The notes beneath the pieces were generated by a model. It saw nothing but the letters and a program-made list of their open reading frames with translations, ran no database searches and was not told the DNA's origin. Source: Bacteroidota bacterium (lineage in GTDB: Bacteria; Bacteroidota; Bacteroidia; Chitinophagales; Saprospiraceae). Taken from it: a DNA stretch of 32,388 bases. The position numbers and the translations under genes were made by a program. Of the stretch, positions 1 through 8,052 are shown piece by piece (position 1 is the first letter of the stretch; the number at the start of each line of letters is the position of its first letter). The stretch is from positions 1-32,388 of the forward strand of contig JAKQHS010000181.1 of assembly GCA_029557915.1 (NCBI GenBank). Direction: 5' to 3'.

Positions 1-142
1 TACCCTCAGTTTTTGCTTTTTCCGGCCATGCCATCCTCCATATGGGCTTACCCTCTACCTGTATAAACAATATTTGTTGAACCCAATTTGGCACCTTTAT
101 CCAAAAAACTAAAGCTTAAAAGGTTGTAGTGCAACAAGCACG

Positions 143-163
143 GCTGATAGCTGATAGCTGATA
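143..163 (+). repeat. 7-bp tandem repeat, three exact GCTGATA units
   Basis: GCTGATA occurs three times in a row without mismatch, 89 bases before the preferred start of the PepSY gene and just upstream of a possible -7 promoter box. The unit length matches two other heptad repeats in this window (5862-5882 and 19818-19852). Confidence 0.85.
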
Positions 164-175
164 ACCGAAAACCCT

Positions 176-183
176 TATTTTTG
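176..183 (+). promoter_or_regulatory. Possible -7 promoter box (TATTTTTG)
   Basis: TATTTTTG fits the Bacteroidota -7 pattern TAnnTTTG and lies 68 bases before the ATG at 252. No TTTG is visible at the expected -33 position; the heptad repeat occupies that DNA. Only half of the promoter signature is present. Confidence 0.3.
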
Positions 184-251
184 GAACCGACTCTGGCCGT
201 TAATGGACTACTCTGTTGATGGCGTGCGCAATCATCCGAAAAAGTCCATTC

Positions 252-851
252 ATGTCAGAAAACCGCCTTATCCAGCTACAGGTCAGATCATTAAAATTAT
301 TCCGGAAAATCCACCGCTGGACGGGCATTTCACTTTTTGTATTTTTTACCATCGTGGCGCTTACCGCCCTGATCCTGGGGTGGAAAAAAAATACCGGCGA
401 ACTGATTATGCCGGCGACGAAAAAAGGAAGTACAGCAGAGCTCAAAGCCTGGCTGCCGCTGGACAGCCTGCATAAAATAGCCTGCCAGGCGCTTCATGAT
501 TCAGTGTCCGGGGCCCTTTCGACTGAACTGGACCGAATCGATGTCAGGGTCGATAAAGGAATCGCAAAATTTCTTTTCATAGAGCGGTACTGGGAGATTC
601 AATTGGATGGGGCTACGGGAAAAATCCTAAGTATCGGAAAAAGGTATTCCGACTTTTTTGAAAATGTCCACGATGGCTTGATCCTGGACCGTTACCTGGG
701 TACCTCGGGGGAACCCATCAAACTGGTTTATACCACCTTAATGGGGCTCGCCCTTTTGGTTTTTACCATCACCGGGTTCTGGTTGTGGTATGGTCCGAAG
801 AGGATCCGTCACCATAAACACGCACAAAAAACAAGCCTCCCTCATCACTGA
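252..851 (+). CDS. PepSY-domain membrane protein
   Basis: A 199-residue inner-membrane protein of the PepSY/PepSY_TM type. A basic N-terminus with RKIHRWTG (about residues 18-25) leads into a first membrane helix at about 25-43. An external PepSY-like region follows at about 65-130 (includes WEIQLDG and TGKIL). Next come the family-typical HDG motif (140-142) and a second helix at about 157-180 ending WLWYGPKR. Larger relatives occur with iron uptake and reductase systems; this one has two helices and no reductase part, so its partner is unknown. TTG216 and ATG219 are alternative starts in frame; ATG252 was chosen because it places the RKIHRW motif near the N-terminus. The stop is separated by one base from the stop of the convergent cyanophycinase-like gene. 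Confidence 0.75.
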   Translation: MSENRLIQLQVRSLKLFRKIHRWTGISLFVFFTIVALTALILGWKKNTGELIMPATKKGSTAELKAWLPLDSLHKIACQALHDSVSGALSTELDRIDVRVDKGIAKFLFIERYWEIQLDGATGKILSIGKRYSDFFENVHDGLILDRYLGTSGEPIKLVYTTLMGLALLVFTITGFWLWYGPKRIRHHKHAQKTSLPHH

Positions 852-852
852 C

Positions 853-1704
853 TCAGGGTTTGATTTTAAAGCGGTCCCCTTCCAGGCAAACATCCAGCCG
901 GGCTGATCTGAATCCAATTTTTCTCCCCGGTCCGGTCCTGATCTTAACAGGCCGGCGGGCCACTACTACCTGGCCTTCCCCGGTCACCTCCGCCCGGCGG
1001 CCATGCACCAGGATGGCGGTGGATTCATCGATCCCAATCACCACTTTAGCGGGATACTGATGCAATAAGGTAAATAAACGGTTGTACCGGCTTCGAACGA
1101 TAAAATGCTGGTCGATGATCACTTGTTCAAGCAGGCCAAGGCCGGTGCTTGTTTCAATATTGCCTTCCGCCATCCGGTCCACCGCGCCTTCATAGAGGGT
1201 ATCGCCGCGAATCTGATTGCCTGTGATCATTACCCGGCTCATGACTGCGGCTCCTGCACTGGTCCCTGCGATCATGGCCCCAGACCGGTAGGCGGCATGA
1301 ATGGCTTCAGCCACCCCTGTCCCTGCTATGCTGTCCATAAAACGGCTTTGAACGCCCCCCGTGATATATAATAGACCGGCACACCGGATAGAGTCCAGAA
1401 CTGCAGGTTGCCGGGCACTGACCCTGGTCAACTGCATTTTTAAGACCGGATTGGCGCAAAGCACCTGCAGGTCTTTTTTGATATAATGATAGGAGGTGTC
1501 CGGATTTGCACTGGCCATGGTCAACACAAGGATATTCTTTCCCGGGCCCAGGTCCGCTGTTTTGAGCATTTTTTCCATCATGGCCATGGGCCGGTCCCCT
1601 CCTCCTATAATAAATAAGCTGCCTTTTGGACCAGATTGAGATGAACCAGTCACTGTAAGGGCCGCCAGGATCAATGCATTCAATACTCCGGGATATAAAC
1701 GCAT
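853..1704 (-). CDS. Secreted cyanophycinase-like serine peptidase (family S51)
   Basis: A 283-residue protein with an N-terminal signal peptide (about 1-22) and the layout of cyanophycinases, which cut cyanophycin (multi-L-arginyl-poly-aspartate) to beta-Asp-Arg. Visible landmarks are FIIGGGD near residues 31-37, GGVQ at 116-119, the nucleophile elbow GTSAGA with Ser149, DQHF at 198-201 carrying the likely catalytic His200, and GIDEST at 224-229. Length is near that of typical cyanophycinases. The signal peptide suggests it acts on external polymer or peptides instead of a stored reserve; no cyanophycin synthetase lies nearby. It begins 10 bases after the stop of the serine hydrolase gene and is probably co-transcribed with it. 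The exact substrate is inferred; peptidase E-like dipeptidase activity is the alternative. Confidence 0.82.
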   Translation of the reverse strand: MRLYPGVLNALILAALTVTGSSQSGPKGSLFIIGGGDRPMAMMEKMLKTADLGPGKNILVLTMASANPDTSYHYIKKDLQVLCANPVLKMQLTRVSARQPAVLDSIRCAGLLYITGGVQSRFMDSIAGTGVAEAIHAAYRSGAMIAGTSAGAAVMSRVMITGNQIRGDTLYEGAVDRMAEGNIETSTGLGLLEQVIIDQHFIVRSRYNRLFTLLHQYPAKVVIGIDESTAILVHGRRAEVTGEGQVVVARRPVKIRTGPGRKIGFRSARLDVCLEGDRFKIKP

Positions 1705-1714
1705 GCGGGAAAGG

Positions 1715-3286
1715 TTATTTTACAATGGTAATTTCAAGTTCCTGGATCAGGGGAGGGTCTTCCGGACTCAGGGTGAAGAATACGGAGAGTTTTCCTTTTT
1801 CCCCTTCGACCAGATAGCTTCCCCTCAATTGGTTTTCTGCGATCAACGGACCGTTGCGAAGGATGGGGCCTATGGCTTTGAAAGCCCGCTGGTGGATCGT
1901 TTGCCTGGTTTCCAGGAAAACATCTTCAAAAAAGTTTTCAGCAAAAATATTTCCGGCGCCTGAGCTCAGGGCCGACAGGTTTTCCGCTTTCCAATCCGGC
2001 AGTACCTGGATCAATTGTTTTTGCCTTGCCAGCAATACTGGTGATGCAGGCACCCCCCTGGGCCGGATCCCGGTCCGCCGGATCAGGCTGTCCAGTACGC
2101 GCAGATTGATCGTACCCAGGTCGGCATAGGTGAGGTTGGCAAAAGCGACCAAGCCGATACCATATTCAGGCAAAAAACGCCACTGGCTACCATAACCCGG
2201 GAGGCCGCCGCTGTGTCCCACATAAACCCTGCCCTCACAATCCCTCATCCAGCTCAGTCCGTAGCCATAGGCCGTAACGACGGCACAGGGCCTTTGGCCG
2301 GGATAGCGGAAAGCAGGATGGAAGCCTGAAAAATTGACGGGTAGATGCATTTCGCGAAGACTGCTTCTTTTAAGCACGGGATTTTCAAGCCCATCCCGCG
2401 GAGGCCAGGCGGAAAGATGAAGACTAAGGTATTTCTGGAAATCCCCGATCGAAGTGATCAGGCCGCCCATCGCACCGTAGACCCCATGATGCAGGAGGGG
2501 TTCTTCAATCCATTCCTGCCCGATCCTACGGTAACCCAAAGCCAGTTTCCCCTGCGGCACTTTTGTGTATTCCCATTCCGTATGATCCATGCCCAGGGGC
2601 TTGAAAATCTTTTCCCGGGTATATTGTTCAAGCGGCTGACCGGATATTTTTTCCACGATCTGACCGAGCAAGGCAAAGCCCAAATTGCTGTATTCATAGG
2701 CCACCCCGGGTACATTGGAAAACCAGGTGCCTTTACGGATCAAGGCGACCAGGTCCTCGTGGGTATCCTCCAACTGGCGGTCGCCCCAGGGATTATCTTC
2801 CGGAAATCCGGCAGCATGGCTCATCAGATGCCGTATGGTGATGGGCGGCGCATCCGTGGTAAGCAATGAATTGTTTTTCATCAATGGGATATAAAGGTCT
2901 ACCGGATCATCCAGCCGTAATCGCCCGGCATCCCTCAACTGGAGAATAGCCAGGGCCGTGATGCTCTTGCTCATGGAAGCGATGCGGTACAGGGTGGAAA
3001 GATCCGCCCTGATCCTCTGGTTTGTATTGGCCTGGCCAAGGCAACCGGACGCGATCAGTTGTCCATCGGCCACCAGCCCATAAGCCAGGGAAGGGAACTG
3101 CTTTTCTTTGGCATAATCCCGGTAAAGACTGTCGATGAAAGGCATCGCGGCTTTCATTCGCTGCAGCCGGTCATCTTCGGGATAAACGGGTTCTGCATAG
3201 CTTTGTTTTTTTTGGGCCAGTCCCGGGAAGGAAATGCAGGTGGAGACCAGCAGAACCGCCCAGAGCCTGGTGAGGCATTTTGCCAT
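1715..3286 (-). CDS. Secreted serine hydrolase, beta-lactamase class C / DD-peptidase fold
   Basis: A 523-residue protein with a signal peptide (MAKCLTRLWAVLLVS, cleavage likely after PGLAQ). The three active-site motifs of the family are present: SMSK (Ser104, Lys107), YSN (Tyr199 to Asn201) and HSG (358-360). The RHLMSHAAGFPED segment typical of Bacteroidota beta-lactamase-family hydrolases is also visible. The C-terminal ~130 residues extend beyond the catalytic domain. Members of this family include esterases, D-amino-acid peptidases and carboxypeptidases, so antibiotic hydrolysis should not be assumed. The frame extends upstream to 3331, but the ATG at 3286 gives a clean signal peptide. 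It leads a two-gene unit with the cyanophycinase-like gene. Confidence 0.83.
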   Translation of the reverse strand: MAKCLTRLWAVLLVSTCISFPGLAQKKQSYAEPVYPEDDRLQRMKAAMPFIDSLYRDYAKEKQFPSLAYGLVADGQLIASGCLGQANTNQRIRADLSTLYRIASMSKSITALAILQLRDAGRLRLDDPVDLYIPLMKNNSLLTTDAPPITIRHLMSHAAGFPEDNPWGDRQLEDTHEDLVALIRKGTWFSNVPGVAYEYSNLGFALLGQIVEKISGQPLEQYTREKIFKPLGMDHTEWEYTKVPQGKLALGYRRIGQEWIEEPLLHHGVYGAMGGLITSIGDFQKYLSLHLSAWPPRDGLENPVLKRSSLREMHLPVNFSGFHPAFRYPGQRPCAVVTAYGYGLSWMRDCEGRVYVGHSGGLPGYGSQWRFLPEYGIGLVAFANLTYADLGTINLRVLDSLIRRTGIRPRGVPASPVLLARQKQLIQVLPDWKAENLSALSSGAGNIFAENFFEDVFLETRQTIHQRAFKAIGPILRNGPLIAENQLRGSYLVEGEKGKLSVFFTLSPEDPPLIQELEITIVK

Positions 3287-3348
3287 GTTCTTGGATTTTA
3301 GAATTGGGAAGATAACGAACTCAGGGAGCACTTAAACACCAATAAAAT

Positions 3349-3379
3349 TTTGAGGGGGAGGCTCGTTTATTTATCTTCG
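3349..3379 (+). promoter_or_regulatory. Bacteroidota-type promoter for the alpha/beta hydrolase gene
   Basis: TTTG at 3349-3352 is followed after 19 bases by TATCTTCG at 3372-3379, which matches TAnnTTTG in seven of eight positions. The spacing agrees with the TTTG / TAnnTTTG promoter pattern known from Bacteroidota. The ATG lies 40 bases downstream of the -7 box. Confidence 0.45.
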
Positions 3380-3419
3380 TCATTTCATTTATTCCGGCTA
3401 CCAGGTGGAAAACAAAGTA

Positions 3420-4196
3420 ATGGAATATACGGTTATTGAGGATCATGGGTTTAAATACATTGAGACGAATCCTGGCAAACCCGTCCTGTTGCTGCTTCAT
3501 GGTTTGTTTGGGGCGCTGAGTAATTTTAAAGGGATCCTGGGTTATTTTGAAAATAAACTCAATGTAGTGGTCCCCATCCTTCCGATTTTCGAACTTCCCA
3601 TTACCGAAGTTTCCCTGGAGGGATTGGTCAAACACATCAAGGCCTTCGTGACCTATAAGGAAATCTATTCCCTGGATTTGCTGGGAAATTCTTTGGGCGG
3701 GCACCTGGCCATTTTATATACCCTGAAATACCCGGGAGAAGTGCGCTCCCTGACCCTTACCGGAAGTTCCGGCTTGTTTGAATCGGCCATGGGAACGACT
3801 TTCCCCAAGCGGGGCGACTACGATTTCATTAAAAACAAGACCGAACTGACTTTTTACGATCCCTCGGTCGCCACTAAGGAATTGGTGGATGAAGTGTTCA
3901 ACATCGTCAACGACCGCATGAAAGGCCTTCGCATCGTACTTACGGCTAAAAGCGCCATGCGCAATAATGTTGAAAACCTGGTTTCTTCCATTACCGCGCC
4001 CACCCTCCTGGTCTGGGGAAAGGATGATTCCATTACTCCCGCTTTTGTCGGGGAACGGTTTCATGAACTGATGCCCAATTCGGAGCTCGTCCTTCTCGAT
4101 CAATGCGGGCATGCCCCAATGATGGAACACCCCCAAAAATTCAACGAAATCCTGGATGGCTTTCTGACCAGGGTCCACGAGGTGGTCTACGGTTGA
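3420..4196 (+). CDS. Alpha/beta hydrolase
   Basis: A 258-residue cytoplasmic hydrolase with the full set of fold landmarks: the oxyanion-hole segment HGLFGA (27-32), the nucleophile elbow GNSLGG with Ser91, the acid segment WGKDD (199-203) and CGHAPMMEHP with His231. The pattern resembles the MhpC/BphD group of C-C bond hydrolases and general esterases; the substrate cannot be read from sequence. A GTG at 3405 is in frame, but ATG3420 is preferred for its codon and distance from the promoter. It is transcribed alone, divergently from the serine hydrolase operon. Confidence 0.8.
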   Translation: MEYTVIEDHGFKYIETNPGKPVLLLLHGLFGALSNFKGILGYFENKLNVVVPILPIFELPITEVSLEGLVKHIKAFVTYKEIYSLDLLGNSLGGHLAILYTLKYPGEVRSLTLTGSSGLFESAMGTTFPKRGDYDFIKNKTELTFYDPSVATKELVDEVFNIVNDRMKGLRIVLTAKSAMRNNVENLVSSITAPTLLVWGKDDSITPAFVGERFHELMPNSELVLLDQCGHAPMMEHPQKFNEILDGFLTRVHEVVYG

Positions 4197-4236
4197 CCTG
4201 TTTTTACCTTTCTCCTCTCTTAAGAAAATATCACGA

Positions 4237-4254
4237 TTCTATCCTTTGATAGAA
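4237..4254 (+). other. Short perfect hairpin in the leader of the epimerase-like gene
   Basis: TTCTATC (4237-4243) pairs fully with GATAGAA (4248-4254) around a CTTT loop, 79 bases before the next start codon. No T-run follows, so it is a poor terminator candidate. The loop and right arm also contain TATCCTTTG, one base longer than a -7 consensus. Confidence 0.45.
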
Positions 4255-4333
4255 CGAAGGCGTCAAACCTGCATTTTCATTCAACCGTTCGGCAGGTATT
4301 CACGAAATTTATAGGAAACTGAAAACAGACCTT

Positions 4334-5236
4334 ATGAAGATTACCAGGAGATCCTCCATTCAAAAAATCATGTCCCTGCCCCTGGCTGTTCCGGGTTTGT
4401 CCATGAGGCCCCGGGACCCCTTTGGGATCCCGCCGGTCCCGGGCCAAAGACTGAGATCCAGCCTGAATGCCTACTCCTTCAACGGGCCTTTGATGGAAGG
4501 GAAGATGGACATAGTCGGGATGATGGAATACTGTGCCTTGCTGGGCTTTGAAGGAATAGATATCACCGGATATTATTTTAAAGGATATCCGAATGTACCG
4601 GACACGGATTATTTGTTCGGCATTAAACGGAAGGCCCATGCCCTGGCTATAGAGATCAGCGGTACCGGGGTCCGGAACGACTTTACAATCCCGGAAAAAT
4701 CGAAACGTGAGGATGAGGTAAGGCGGGTATTCCAATGGGTAGAAGTGGCCGCCCGCCTGGGCGCTCCGGTCCTTCGGATTTTTGCAGGGCAGGAAAAACG
4801 GGAAGGTTACAACCGGGAACAAATCACCGAATGGATACTGGAAGACCTCCGCCGATGTGTCGATTACGGTAAACAAAACGGGGTGATCATTGGACTGCAA
4901 AACCACAATGACTTCATCCAGAATTCAGACCAGGTGATTTCAATTATGAAAGCGATCCCCTCTCCCTGGTTTGGCCTGATCCTGGATACGGGCAGTTACC
5001 GGCAGGAAGATCCCTACCTGGCTATCGAAAAAACCATTGACTATGCCGTGAACTGGCAAATTAAGGAAAAGATATTCGTCGGGGGCAAGGAGGTGGAAAC
5101 CGATATTCCCCGGCTGTTTTCCATTATTAAGAAATCCGCCTACCAGGGTTATCTGCCCATTGAAACTTTAGGGCCCGGTGACCCCAAGCCGAAAATCGAA
5201 GCTCTCCTGGAAAAAGTGACGCGTGAAATGCAATGA
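4334..5236 (+). CDS. Sugar phosphate isomerase/epimerase family protein (AP-endonuclease-2-like TIM barrel)
   Basis: A 300-residue protein with the xylose-isomerase-like TIM barrel pattern. The N-terminus has a twin-arginine-like stretch (KITRRSSIQKIMSLPLA), as in many Bacteroidota sugar epimerases exported by Tat. Barrel landmarks are GFEGIDITGYY (71-81), LGAPVLRIFAG (142-152), GLQNHNDF (187-194), LDTGSY (218-223) and the C-terminal PIETLG (275-280). The position usually written as Glu in the LENH motif is Gln189 here, so metal binding may differ from the canonical form. Substrate is unknown; related proteins act on hexuloses, inosose or hydroxypyruvate. The stop is one base from the start of the DinB gene, suggesting coupled translation. 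Confidence 0.8.
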   Translation: MKITRRSSIQKIMSLPLAVPGLSMRPRDPFGIPPVPGQRLRSSLNAYSFNGPLMEGKMDIVGMMEYCALLGFEGIDITGYYFKGYPNVPDTDYLFGIKRKAHALAIEISGTGVRNDFTIPEKSKREDEVRRVFQWVEVAARLGAPVLRIFAGQEKREGYNREQITEWILEDLRRCVDYGKQNGVIIGLQNHNDFIQNSDQVISIMKAIPSPWFGLILDTGSYRQEDPYLAIEKTIDYAVNWQIKEKIFVGGKEVETDIPRLFSIIKKSAYQGYLPIETLGPGDPKPKIEALLEKVTREMQ

Positions 5237-5237
5237 T

Positions 5238-5711
5238 ATGGATATAGTTAGCCAGTTGAGGGCAACAAAAAAACAGGCCCTGCTCTATTTTGATCTGCCC
5301 CCTGAAGTCTATGACCTGACCTACTGCCCCGGTAAATGGAATATAAGACAGTTGCTCAACCACATCGCTGATGCGGAAACCGTTTTGTACGACCGGATCC
5401 GGAGGATTATTGCTGAACAGCCCAATCCCCTCGTTTGGTCCTTTGACCAGGATGGTTGGGCCCGGCACCTGAATTATGATCATTTTCCGCTCCATATCAA
5501 CAAGCATATATTTGCTTCCATACGCGATGGCATCATTTATCTGACCGGGATCTATTATGAAGACCATGGTACACTGCCTTTCATACATAGCCAGACCGGT
5601 GCACGAACCCTCAAGGATGAAATCGACAAGGTGGCCTGGCATTGCCGCCATCACCTGGATCAAATTGAACTCGCACTGCAGGCGAAGCCTTTTATTTCAC
5701 AAGTAGATTGA
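5238..5711 (+). CDS. DinB-like four-helix metalloprotein
   Basis: A 157-residue protein of the DinB/YfiT superfamily. The conserved histidines are visible: His42 in NHIADAE, and His135 and His139 in WHCRHHLDQI near the C-terminus, which together form the usual metal site. Some superfamily members are thiol-dependent transferases using bacillithiol or mycothiol; others have no known activity. The frame reaches back to GTG5223, but ATG5238 is preferred: it sits one base after the upstream stop and begins the natural helix. Co-transcription with the epimerase-like gene is likely, though a functional link is only suggested by spacing. Confidence 0.8.
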   Translation: MDIVSQLRATKKQALLYFDLPPEVYDLTYCPGKWNIRQLLNHIADAETVLYDRIRRIIAEQPNPLVWSFDQDGWARHLNYDHFPLHINKHIFASIRDGIIYLTGIYYEDHGTLPFIHSQTGARTLKDEIDKVAWHCRHHLDQIELALQAKPFISQVD

Positions 5712-5861
5712 TCTTTCCCCTGAACTCAGACAAATAAAAAGACAGGATGCAGGCCGGCTGGGCCCGGGCTTTTTATCTTGCGCCCCGAAGATGAGTAACT
5801 CAAATAAGGGATCAATTTTCCAGCTTGCAGAATTGGATTTTATGGAAAAATAGTTCTTAAT

Positions 5862-5882
5862 CGTCCACCACCCACCATCCAC
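5862..5882 (-). repeat. 7-bp tandem repeat, GTGGATG-type, three units
   Basis: Read on the minus strand the units are GTGGATG, GTGGGTG and GTGGACG. They begin five bases after the stop codon of the sialate O-acetylesterase gene. A longer relative lies just behind another stop codon at 19818-19852 in the same orientation relative to its gene. The rest of 5712-5887 holds no recognisable gene. Confidence 0.8.
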
Positions 5883-5887
5883 CACAC

Positions 5888-7984
5888 CTATTCCACCGAA
5901 ATCTCATCCGCAAATATAAATGCCTTGCTTCCTGATCCGGGATGCCAGGGAGGGCAGGCGCCGATATTTCGCGCCACCACCCTTACATAACGGATGGTGT
6001 TGTTGAGGTCGGCAGCATATACTTTATAAAGGGGATTGCGGTCGTTCCTGATTTCTTCCGTTTGTTTCAGGATTTCATTGTAAGTCCTTCCATTCGAGGA
6101 AACGCTGATCTCCACCTGGTTCGGAAGAAAGATCCAGGCGTTTTGATTCTGCAGAAAACCGGTCTCGATACGGCGGACGCGGGTCGCCTCGCCCAGGTCC
6201 AGCACGACGTCCAGGTCATTGCCTTCCCAGCCAATCCATTCTTTATCCCCGATGGCGTTGAGGTTTGCTTTCTGTCCGTTGACCAGGCTCAGGGGGTCCT
6301 GGCCGGGGTATTTTTCACTGGGAGGGTTATTGTATGCCACGGACCGGTAAGCCGCCTTATGCATCAGGATCTCCCTGGAGGAAACATTTTCAGACAGAAG
6401 GTCACCGGATACGGATTTGGCCATTACCCGGGTCCTTTGTTTTACCAGGAAAGGCCCGGTATAGACCTGCGATTGGAGCCCGGGCTCCGTGCCGTTGAGG
6501 CTGTACACGATCTTATCCGCATTTTCCCCCTCCAGTGAAACCAGAAAACCCTGGCTGGTGGAATCGTAAACGGAATTTATCAGGATATTGCTGTACACCA
6601 CCGGCCAGTCATCGGTTCTGAAGGGGGAGGCGGGAAGGCTATCGTGATTATACAGGTTGCCCTCGGCAGTGTTGGTAAAAGCATAACGGGCTGCGACAGG
6701 TTCAGGGACCTGTTCGCTGGACAAAATGAGCTGGTTCCCATCGATCTCCACCTTGGCTTCGACAAAACGCCGGTCTTCTCCGGCAATTCTGTACAAGTCC
6801 GGCTTCTCCCCTTTTATATACAGCCCGCTTTCCGCGTGATCGAAAGACACAATGACCTTCTGGCCTTCCACCTTCATGCTTTTATACAGAGGGCCGCTGC
6901 ATTCAAGGGTCTGGCCGTAATTATTGGCCAGGGCCCATAAAGCCAATCTTTTACCCACCTCCCTTTTATTCCTGGGATGGATATCCTGTACATTGCCAAT
7001 ATCGGTCGTCACGGCCATGCCGGTACCCGGAGACAGCGACAGGGTTTTAAGCTGTGCTTCCTGGACCAGGGATCCCTGAAGCGGACGGCCGTATTGAAAG
7101 GGGGCGATCTGTACATAATAGAAAGGAAAATTATAATTCCAGGCTTGTCGCCAGCCGTTGATCATAGCCGGGAAAAGCCTCCGGTAAACCAGGGCGTTGC
7201 CCGTGTTGGATTCTCCCTGATACCATAAAGCCCCGGCAATCCGGTAGGGGACCAGCGGATAAATCATGGCGTTGAAAGTGCTGGCCGGGAGGTAAGGCCA
7301 GGGGTAGTTTTCTGGAAATATTTCTTTCCAGGAGGCGAATTCAGGGTCTGTCTCCATAATATTTTTTGGGGTCCAGGCTTCCGCTGCCGATCCGCCCCAA
7401 CTGGCATGGATGATCCCCACCGGGATATTGAGCCTTTCTTTCAGCTCAAGGGCAAAAAAATAAGCCACGGCGCTGAAACCGGGCATGGTCTCCGGGCTGC
7501 AGACCTCCCACTCGGCATCGATATCCTCCTGGGGGTAGTCCGACACCCTTCTGGGTATGCGGATTTGACGGATCAGGGGTTGGTTGCTGTTCTGGATTGC
7601 CTGGTCTTGATTTTCGATCCCCGAACTGGCGGTCCATTCCATATTGGATTGTCCGGAACAGAGCCAGACTTCACCGATCATGACGTGATGCAGCACGAGG
7701 GTATTCCTTTCCGAAATAGAGATGGTGTAGGGCCCTCCGGCTTCGGGTGTTTTGACCAGGATCCTCCATTGCGCTTTGTGATCTGCAAGCACCTTATAAA
7801 TCACATTGTCCCAGCTGCAGGAAATCGTGATGGTGGCGTTGGGATCCGACCATCCCCAAAAAGGGACCTGTTGATTCTGCTGCAGGACCATATGATCGGA
7901 AAACAAGGCGGGCACCCTTACCCGGGCATCCAGGTTAAGACTGAAGAAAAACAGGATACCAAACAGAAAACAGGCTCTCGGCAT
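5888..7984 (-). CDS. Secreted sialate O-acetylesterase with C-terminal carbohydrate-binding domains
   Basis: A 698-residue exported protein with signal peptide MPRACFLFGILFFFSLNLDA. The SASA/SGNH esterase core is clear: GEVWLCSGQSNMEW with nucleophile Ser113, ASWGGSAAEAW near 195-205, WYQGESN near 254-260, and the DIH dyad (Asp334, His336). Such enzymes remove O-acetyl groups from sialic acids or from plant glycans such as xylan. A chitobiase-C-terminal-like beta domain follows (about 465-540, with YSLNGTEP), then an F5/8-type discoidin-like region (about 550-698, with WIGWEGNDLDVVLDLGEA and VEISVSSNGRTY), likely for glycan binding. TTG8005 and ATG8002 are upstream alternatives; ATG7984 gives the best signal peptide. 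It stands alone and no other glycan enzyme flanks it. Confidence 0.88.
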   Translation of the reverse strand: MPRACFLFGILFFFSLNLDARVRVPALFSDHMVLQQNQQVPFWGWSDPNATITISCSWDNVIYKVLADHKAQWRILVKTPEAGGPYTISISERNTLVLHHVMIGEVWLCSGQSNMEWTASSGIENQDQAIQNSNQPLIRQIRIPRRVSDYPQEDIDAEWEVCSPETMPGFSAVAYFFALELKERLNIPVGIIHASWGGSAAEAWTPKNIMETDPEFASWKEIFPENYPWPYLPASTFNAMIYPLVPYRIAGALWYQGESNTGNALVYRRLFPAMINGWRQAWNYNFPFYYVQIAPFQYGRPLQGSLVQEAQLKTLSLSPGTGMAVTTDIGNVQDIHPRNKREVGKRLALWALANNYGQTLECSGPLYKSMKVEGQKVIVSFDHAESGLYIKGEKPDLYRIAGEDRRFVEAKVEIDGNQLILSSEQVPEPVAARYAFTNTAEGNLYNHDSLPASPFRTDDWPVVYSNILINSVYDSTSQGFLVSLEGENADKIVYSLNGTEPGLQSQVYTGPFLVKQRTRVMAKSVSGDLLSENVSSREILMHKAAYRSVAYNNPPSEKYPGQDPLSLVNGQKANLNAIGDKEWIGWEGNDLDVVLDLGEATRVRRIETGFLQNQNAWIFLPNQVEISVSSNGRTYNEILKQTEEIRNDRNPLYKVYAADLNNTIRYVRVVARNIGACPPWHPGSGSKAFIFADEISVE

Positions 7985-8052
7985 GACGGTGATTAAAACC
8001 ATCAAAGGTAAAGGCTGGAGATGAATTACAAAGGGGATCCCGGAGGCTGGAA

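Larger units (their letters stand above)
1..251. other. Intergenic region at left edge
   Basis: No convincing gene lies before the PepSY gene. All three forward frames close within the first 110 bases. On the minus strand a short frame opens with an ATG at 34-32 and runs off the left edge as MAWPEKAKTEG. It could be the first codons of a divergent gene, but eleven residues cannot be judged. The stretch also holds a 7-bp tandem repeat (143-163) and a TAnnTTTG-type box (176-183). Confidence 0.4.

Noticed and set aside
1715-3286. Serine hydrolase considered as an antibiotic-resistance beta-lactamase
   Set aside because: The SMSK/YSN/HSG motifs are shared by esterases and DD-peptidases; sequence alone does not support a resistance role.
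4277-4906. A long minus-strand frame opposite the epimerase-like gene (and similar long antisense frames across the window)
   Set aside because: Translations are low-complexity shadows without motifs, while the opposite frames carry recognisable domains.
5751-5774. GC-rich GGCCGGCTGGGCCCGGGC followed by TTTTT as a terminator after the DinB gene
   Set aside because: The arms are self-complementary without a proper loop; no convincing stem-loop can be drawn.
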